Shown here piece after piece: positions 59,996-64,000 of a stretch of 64,000 nt of DNA. The first letter of the stretch is position 1, and each line of letters opens with the position of its first letter. A program made the position numbers and the translations under genes. Below the pieces are notes generated by a model that had not been told where the DNA came from, did not search any database, and was given only the letters and a program-made list of their open reading frames with translations. Source of the DNA: Algibacter lectus (GTDB lineage Bacteria; Bacteroidota; Bacteroidia; Flavobacteriales; Flavobacteriaceae); the NCBI RefSeq assembly GCF_900112395.1, contig NZ_FOLN01000003.1, positions 1-64,000 on the forward strand. Direction: 5' to 3'.

Positions 59996-60541
59996 TTATT
60001 TGAACAAATCATTAAAGGTTGGTAAAATTAAATCTTTGTCAGAAACAATAAATTCATTCTCAGGAAGTTTCCAATCAATATTTAAAACCCTGTCGTTATA
60101 AATAATCCCAGATTCGGATTCTTTATTATAAAAATTATCACATTTATATGAAAAAAGCACGGTATTACTTAAAACAATAAATCCGTGAGCAAAACCTCTT
60201 GGAATAAATAACTGTTTTTTATTCTCTTCAGATAATTCAGTAGAAAAATGTTTTCCAAAAGAGTTAGAATCCTCTCTTAAATCAACCACAACATCTAAAA
60301 TACGACCTGTAATCACTCTTACAAGTTTAGATTGAGCATATTCTCCTTTTTGAAAATGAAGACCTCTTAAAACGCCTCTTTTAGAAAACGATTCGTTGTC
60401 TTGAACAAAATCAATCTTTTGTCCCGTAAGTTCATAAAATACTCTTTTATTATAACTTTCTATAAAACACCCCCTTTTATCTAAAAACACTTCAGGTTCC
60501 AATATAAAACAATCTTTTAATTCGGTTTCTTTTACAGTCAT
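59996..60541 (-). CDS. rmlC: dTDP-4-dehydrorhamnose 3,5-epimerase
   Basis: A 181-residue cupin-type epimerase that inverts C3 and C5 of dTDP-4-keto-6-deoxyglucose. Signatures: FIESYNKRVFYELTGQKIDFVQDNESFSKRGVLRGLHFQ (catalytic His in RGLHFQ), VVDLREDSNSFGKH, and FIPRGFAHGFIVLS. Length is standard. It lies between rmlD (2 bases) and rmlA (1 base overlap) on the minus strand, in the normal flavobacterial order B-A-C-D. Confidence 0.97.
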   Translation of the reverse strand: MTVKETELKDCFILEPEVFLDKRGCFIESYNKRVFYELTGQKIDFVQDNESFSKRGVLRGLHFQKGEYAQSKLVRVITGRILDVVVDLREDSNSFGKHFSTELSEENKKQLFIPRGFAHGFIVLSNTVLFSYKCDNFYNKESESGIIYNDRVLNIDWKLPENEFIVSDKDLILPTFNDLFK

Positions 60542-61407
60542 TATTCTCTTTTCAATAAACCTAATAGGTTTTTACCATAACCACTTTTCATTAATGGCTC
60601 AGCTAAAACCTTTAATTCTTCTTCATTAATAAAACCCATTTCAAAAGCTGCGCCCTCAATAGCCCCTATTTTTAAACCTTGACGTTCTTCTATAACCTCA
60701 ACAAACTGAGCTGCCTGCATAAGTGATTGAAAAGTACCTGTATCTAACCAAGCCGTACCCCTATCTAAAATACTTACGTGAAGATTTCCTTGATTTAAAT
60801 AAACCTTATTAATATCTGTAATCTCTAATTCTCCTCTTTTACTGGGACTTAATTTTTTAGCAATTTCAACAACCGAATTATCGTAAAAATAAATACCTGG
60901 AACAGCAAAATTAGATTTTGGAGATTGTGGTTTTTCTTCAATAGAGATAGCTTGACCATCTTTATCAAATTCTACAACACCATATCGCTCAGGGTCTTGA
61001 ACTCTGTAAGCATAAATAATACCACCATTGGGTTCATTATTTGCCTGTAACAATTTTGCCAAACCTGTTCCGTAAAATATATTGTCGCCTAGAATTAAAG
61101 CGACTTTATCTTTACCGATAAAATCGGAACCAATAATAAAGGCTTCCGCTAACCCGTTAGGTTTCTCTTGTTCTGCATATTCAAAATGACAACCATATTT
61201 AGCTCCGTCTCCTAATAAATCTTGAAATAATGGTAAATCCTTAGGTGTAGAAATAATTAATATCTCCTTAATACCAGCATAAATAAGTGTAGATAAAGGA
61301 TAATATATCATTGGCTTATCATAAACAGGCATCAACTGCTTGCTTATTGATAATGTTAATGGATGAAGCCTTGTCCCCGATCCTCCTGCCAATATAATTC
61401 CTTTCAT
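60541..61407 (-). CDS. rmlA: Glucose-1-phosphate thymidylyltransferase
   Basis: A 288-residue enzyme that makes dTDP-glucose from dTTP and glucose-1-phosphate. Motifs: [50 protein letters not shown] (metal Asp), [19 protein letters not shown], and [14 protein letters not shown], all diagnostic of RmlA. No hexapeptide tail, unlike the protein at 16482. It lies 11 bases after rmlB and overlaps rmlC by one base. Confidence 0.97.
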   Translation of the reverse strand: MKGIILAGGSGTRLHPLTLSISKQLMPVYDKPMIYYPLSTLIYAGIKEILIISTPKDLPLFQDLLGDGAKYGCHFEYAEQEKPNGLAEAFIIGSDFIGKDKVALILGDNIFYGTGLAKLLQANNEPNGGIIYAYRVQDPERYGVVEFDKDGQAISIEEKPQSPKSNFAVPGIYFYDNSVVEIAKKLSPSKRGELEITDINKVYLNQGNLHVSILDRGTAWLDTGTFQSLMQAAQFVEVIEERQGLKIGAIEGAAFEMGFINEEELKVLAEPLMKSGYGKNLLGLLKRE

Positions 61408-61418
61408 TTTATAATATT

Positions 61419-62471
61419 TTAATTATACTGTTCTTCGTAGTATAATTTATAAGTTCCACTGGTTACTTTCTCTAACCATTTTTGGTTATTTAAATACCAG
61501 TCTATGGTTTTGCTTAAACCTTCTTCAAATGTTACAGAAGGCGTCCAACCTAATTCATTTTTTATTTTTGAAGCATCAATAGCATATCGTAAATCATGAC
61601 CAGGGCGATCTTTGACATAAGTTATTAAGTTTTCGGAACTCCCTTCTTTTCTATTTAATTTTTCATCTAATTGCTTACATAGCAGTTTTACCAAATCGAT
61701 GTTCTTCCACTCATTAGAGCCTCCAATATTATAAGTTTCTTTATTTATTCCTTTATGAAAAACTAAATCAATAGCCGCAGCATGATCTTGTACATAAAGC
61801 CAATCTCTAGTGTAGTTTCCGTCTCCATAAACTGGTAATGACTTATTGTTAATGACATTATTTATAAATAAAGGAATTAACTTCTCCGGAAACTGATTTT
61901 CTCCGTAATTATTAGAGCAATTTGTAATAATGTATGGCATACCATAAGTTTCTCCATACGCTCTAACAAAATGATCTGAACTGGCTTTAGAGGCTGAATA
62001 AGGAGAATTTGGATCATATGCGGTTTTTTCATTAAACAAGCCTGTTTCACCTAAACTTCCATAGACCTCATCTGTACTTACATGATAAAAAAGCTTATCA
62101 TCAAAATTATTCTCCCAAGTATCTTTAAAAGCATTTAACAAATTCAAAGTCCCTATGACATTTGTTTTAACAAAAGCTAAAGGGTCTTCTATAGACCTAT
62201 CTACATGAGACTCCGCAGCTAAATGAATTACTTTATCAAATAAATATTTTTTAAAGAGCTCATTCACAAAAACCTCTTCCGTAATGTCTCCTTTTATAAA
62301 ATTATAATTATTCTTTAATTCAATTTCTCTTAAATTTTCTAAATTACCAGCATATGTAAGGGCATCCAAATTAATAATTTTATAATGAGGATATTTTTGT
62401 ACGTATAATTTAACAACATGAGAACCTATAAATCCAGCTCCTCCCGTTATTAAAATAGACTTAGGCTTCAT
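61419..62471 (-). CDS. rmlB: dTDP-glucose 4,6-dehydratase
   Basis: A 350-residue extended SDR enzyme that makes dTDP-4-keto-6-deoxyglucose. Motifs: [67 protein letters not shown] (with the Asp-Glu pair of dehydratases), catalytic [15 protein letters not shown], and [20 protein letters not shown]. It is the first of rmlBACD and lies 60 bases after the Wzz-like gene. Together these four genes supply dTDP-rhamnose. Confidence 0.97.
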   Translation of the reverse strand: MKPKSILITGGAGFIGSHVVKLYVQKYPHYKIINLDALTYAGNLENLREIELKNNYNFIKGDITEEVFVNELFKKYLFDKVIHLAAESHVDRSIEDPLAFVKTNVIGTLNLLNAFKDTWENNFDDKLFYHVSTDEVYGSLGETGLFNEKTAYDPNSPYSASKASSDHFVRAYGETYGMPYIITNCSNNYGENQFPEKLIPLFINNVINNKSLPVYGDGNYTRDWLYVQDHAAAIDLVFHKGINKETYNIGGSNEWKNIDLVKLLCKQLDEKLNRKEGSSENLITYVKDRPGHDLRYAIDASKIKNELGWTPSVTFEEGLSKTIDWYLNNQKWLEKVTSGTYKLYYEEQYN

Positions 62472-62531
62472 AATTTTTAACAGAATTTATTTTAACACTA
62501 TAAACACTAATTTAAATAGTACAAGAAACCC

Positions 62532-63602
62532 TTAACTATTACCTTCTTTCTTTTTTAAGTATTGTCCTAAACCAATAGTAATAAAAACGGAAAAAGTTAA
62601 TACAAATAAAACTAAAGGTATTAGAAATTTCTTCTTCTCATACCAATTACTAATATCATAACCATTAGTAGGGAAATTAGCTATCACATTAATAACATTT
62701 TTTTGCTCAACCTTATCTTTATTAATCATTCTTCTTTGAGCCTCTAGATCAAGACGTTTTTCTATAATCACAGACTCATCCACAATTAAACTTCCAGATT
62801 CCGCATTACCCATATATAAATTTGTCCCAGAACCAGTCAAGTTCTCTTTTTTAGATTCGTTTATTCTTATGCTTAAATATTCTTTTACCAACGAGTCTGT
62901 TTTTTGTATCTGCACTAAAAGAGCATCATCTTTTCTATTTAAGTTTTCAAGATTAACCTCTACAATTTCTTCTAAATAAATATTACGAGATATTTCTTTA
63001 ATAAAAGCTTCCTCTATACTCTTATAAATCTTTTTATTTGTTGTTGCTACACCAATTTTATGGATTCTAAAATCATAAGATGATAAAGATTCTTTAAACC
63101 GTTCATAATCCATCTCCAATCTTGAAATAGAATCTAATTTTTTATAAAAACCTGAATATTTCTCTACGATAAAATTTTCATCTGCATCTGGTTGAATATA
63201 AAACCCTTTTAATGTTTTCGCTTCCTCTTCTGTGATATTTAATCGCTTAGAAAGCTCTACAAAATCTTTATCTTTATTGGCTAATTGATGAAATTCTTGA
63301 ATATTTTCGTAAACCTGCCTAGCGGAATTAAAATTAGTCTCGATAAACATATTTGCTCCATAAGTTTTATCAGACGTTGAATCCATAAAGAAACCTATTG
63401 CAAAACCAATTATAACAACCGAAGCATACCAAATTTTTCTTTTAAAAAAATGAGATAGAACACCTATAAATAATCCAAATATTTTTGTAAAAAACCCTCC
63501 AATAAACTTAAAAAGTCTATCAAAAGCATTTCCTATAAGTTTAAATAACTGTCCTAAATCTACCTCTTCAGATTGTTGCGGTTGTGGTAACTCTTTACTC
63601 AT
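62532..63602 (-). CDS. Chain-length-determinant-like membrane protein (Wzz type)
   Basis: A 356-residue protein with an N-terminal membrane helix (about residues 57-75, IWYASVVIIGFAIGFFMDS), a long periplasmic, largely coiled-coil region (about 80-320), and a C-terminal helix (about 328-348, FLIPLVLFVLTFSVFITIG) with a basic tail. This is the topology of Wzz polysaccharide co-polymerases, which set chain length in Wzy-dependent systems. The amino-terminal 55 residues (ending GLFIGVLSHFFKRK) may form a further membrane-proximal helix. Sequence likeness to Wzz is low, as usual. It lies 4 bases after the last gene and 60 before rmlB. Confidence 0.78.
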   Translation of the reverse strand: MSKELPQPQQSEEVDLGQLFKLIGNAFDRLFKFIGGFFTKIFGLFIGVLSHFFKRKIWYASVVIIGFAIGFFMDSTSDKTYGANMFIETNFNSARQVYENIQEFHQLANKDKDFVELSKRLNITEEEAKTLKGFYIQPDADENFIVEKYSGFYKKLDSISRLEMDYERFKESLSSYDFRIHKIGVATTNKKIYKSIEEAFIKEISRNIYLEEIVEVNLENLNRKDDALLVQIQKTDSLVKEYLSIRINESKKENLTGSGTNLYMGNAESGSLIVDESVIIEKRLDLEAQRRMINKDKVEQKNVINVIANFPTNGYDISNWYEKKKFLIPLVLFVLTFSVFITIGLGQYLKKKEGNS

Positions 63603-63606
63603 AATT

Positions 63607-64000
63607 TTAATTTAATATTTGTTCTAATATGGTTCTTGTAATTAAGTATGTTGGCCTTACTCCTGAGGCACCTAAACCTCCTGAGGCTAATGTTGCTCCT
63701 GTTTCTAACGGGTTATCACTAGCGTAATATGCATAACGCACTTTTACATCTGGACTTATACTTCCACGTACTTTAGATGCAGCTTGTATTGCTTTTTGGT
63801 AATGTGCACCTTCCATTTCTAATCCAATCACATTCCATGTGGAATTATAAAAGAATTTCAAAATATCTTTATTTTGAAGCGATGTTCCTAAAACGGTTAT
63901 CATAGAACCATCATAAACATTTACACCTTTTCCTTCTAAATCTTCACGTTTTAATTCGTTATCAAAAGGATAGTTATCTGCCGTACCTTCAAAAATATGC
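63607..64000 (-). CDS. Nucleosidase-like protein, C-terminal part (partial, runs off the window)
   Basis: The frame is open from the window edge to a stop at 63607, so at least 130 residues are present and the start lies beyond 64000. The visible part includes VYDGSMITVLGTSLQNK, then STWNVIGLEMEGAHYQKAIQAA. The G-L-E-M-E-G-A element is the purine/methylthioadenosine nucleosidase motif that holds the ribose. YYASDNPLETGATLASG and GVRPTYLITRTILEQIL follow. I cannot name the family; I loosely recall long Bacteroidota proteins (DUF6909) with this C-terminus. It lies 4 bases upstream of the Wzz-like gene. Confidence 0.6.
   Translation of the reverse strand, partial: HIFEGTADNYPFDNELKREDLEGKGVNVYDGSMITVLGTSLQNKDILKFFYNSTWNVIGLEMEGAHYQKAIQAASKVRGSISPDVKVRYAYYASDNPLETGATLASGGLGASGVRPTYLITRTILEQILN

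Overview
The window reads as the chromosome of a marine-type member of the Flavobacteriaceae (Bacteroidota). It is AT-rich, uses promoters of the TAnnTTTG class, carries a type IX secretion / gliding lipoprotein (SprE/PorW), a SusC/SusD pair, an F-type ATP synthase operon without atpD and atpC, and many small lineage-specific families (DUF4292, DUF5687, DUF4254, DUF6427-like). Several short hairpin repeats typical of flavobacterial intergenic DNA recur. All identities come from reading translated sequence; no database search was run.

Layout. 1-2.2 kb: a low-information block of tiny unrecognised genes lying against the 3' end of a tRNA-Ala gene, probably the edge of an integrated element. 2.3-5.1 kb: universal stress protein, MATE exporter, a 32-residue membrane peptide coupled to a QueD-like enzyme. 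5.4-14.4 kb: sprE/porW, bactofilin, two small ATP-synthase-associated membrane proteins and atpBEFHAG. 14.5-21.0 kb: flippase, dut, sugar nucleotidyltransferase, TPR protein, DUF4292 lipoprotein and an EnvC-type protein. 21.0-24.8 kb (minus): ABC transporter with a DUF5687-like permease, DUF2059 protein, and a PadR regulator with a membrane partner. 24.9-27.1 kb: ferredoxin-type reductase, P-loop kinase, HPP protein. 27.6-35.7 kb: SusC/SusD and a very large FG-GAP/UnbV lipoprotein. 35.7-40.6 kb: glycosyltransferase 9, DUF4254, upp, two small-family membrane proteins and purD.

40.7-64 kb: a surface-polysaccharide locus, nearly all on the minus strand and continuing past the right edge. It contains a Wzz-like protein, rmlBACD for dTDP-rhamnose, a seven-gene set for a legionaminic-acid-type nonulosonate (dehydratase, aminotransferase, acetyltransferase, NeuC-like, NeuB-like, PtmE-like and NeuA-like), a Wzx flippase, a possible sialyltransferase-like enzyme, two O-antigen polymerase/ligase-type membrane proteins, an SDR epimerase, a GT4, a UDP-xylose synthase, a WcaJ-type initiating transferase and a GT2. 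The product is inferred to be a Wzx/Wzy-type glycan with rhamnose, a pentose or uronic-type sugar and a sialic-acid-like residue. Two broken or shortened genes (an 88-codon stub of UDP-glucose dehydrogenase and a C-terminally short RmlD) sit at the two ends of the variable central part and look like recombination scars.

No CRISPR array, insertion sequence transposase, rRNA or replication origin was seen. The features judged most worth a second look are the nonulosonate cassette with its unassigned transferase, the scars at its edges, the SusCD-linked UnbV lipoprotein, the membrane micropeptide coupled to queD, the hairpin between atpE and atpF, and the small-gene block beside the tRNA.
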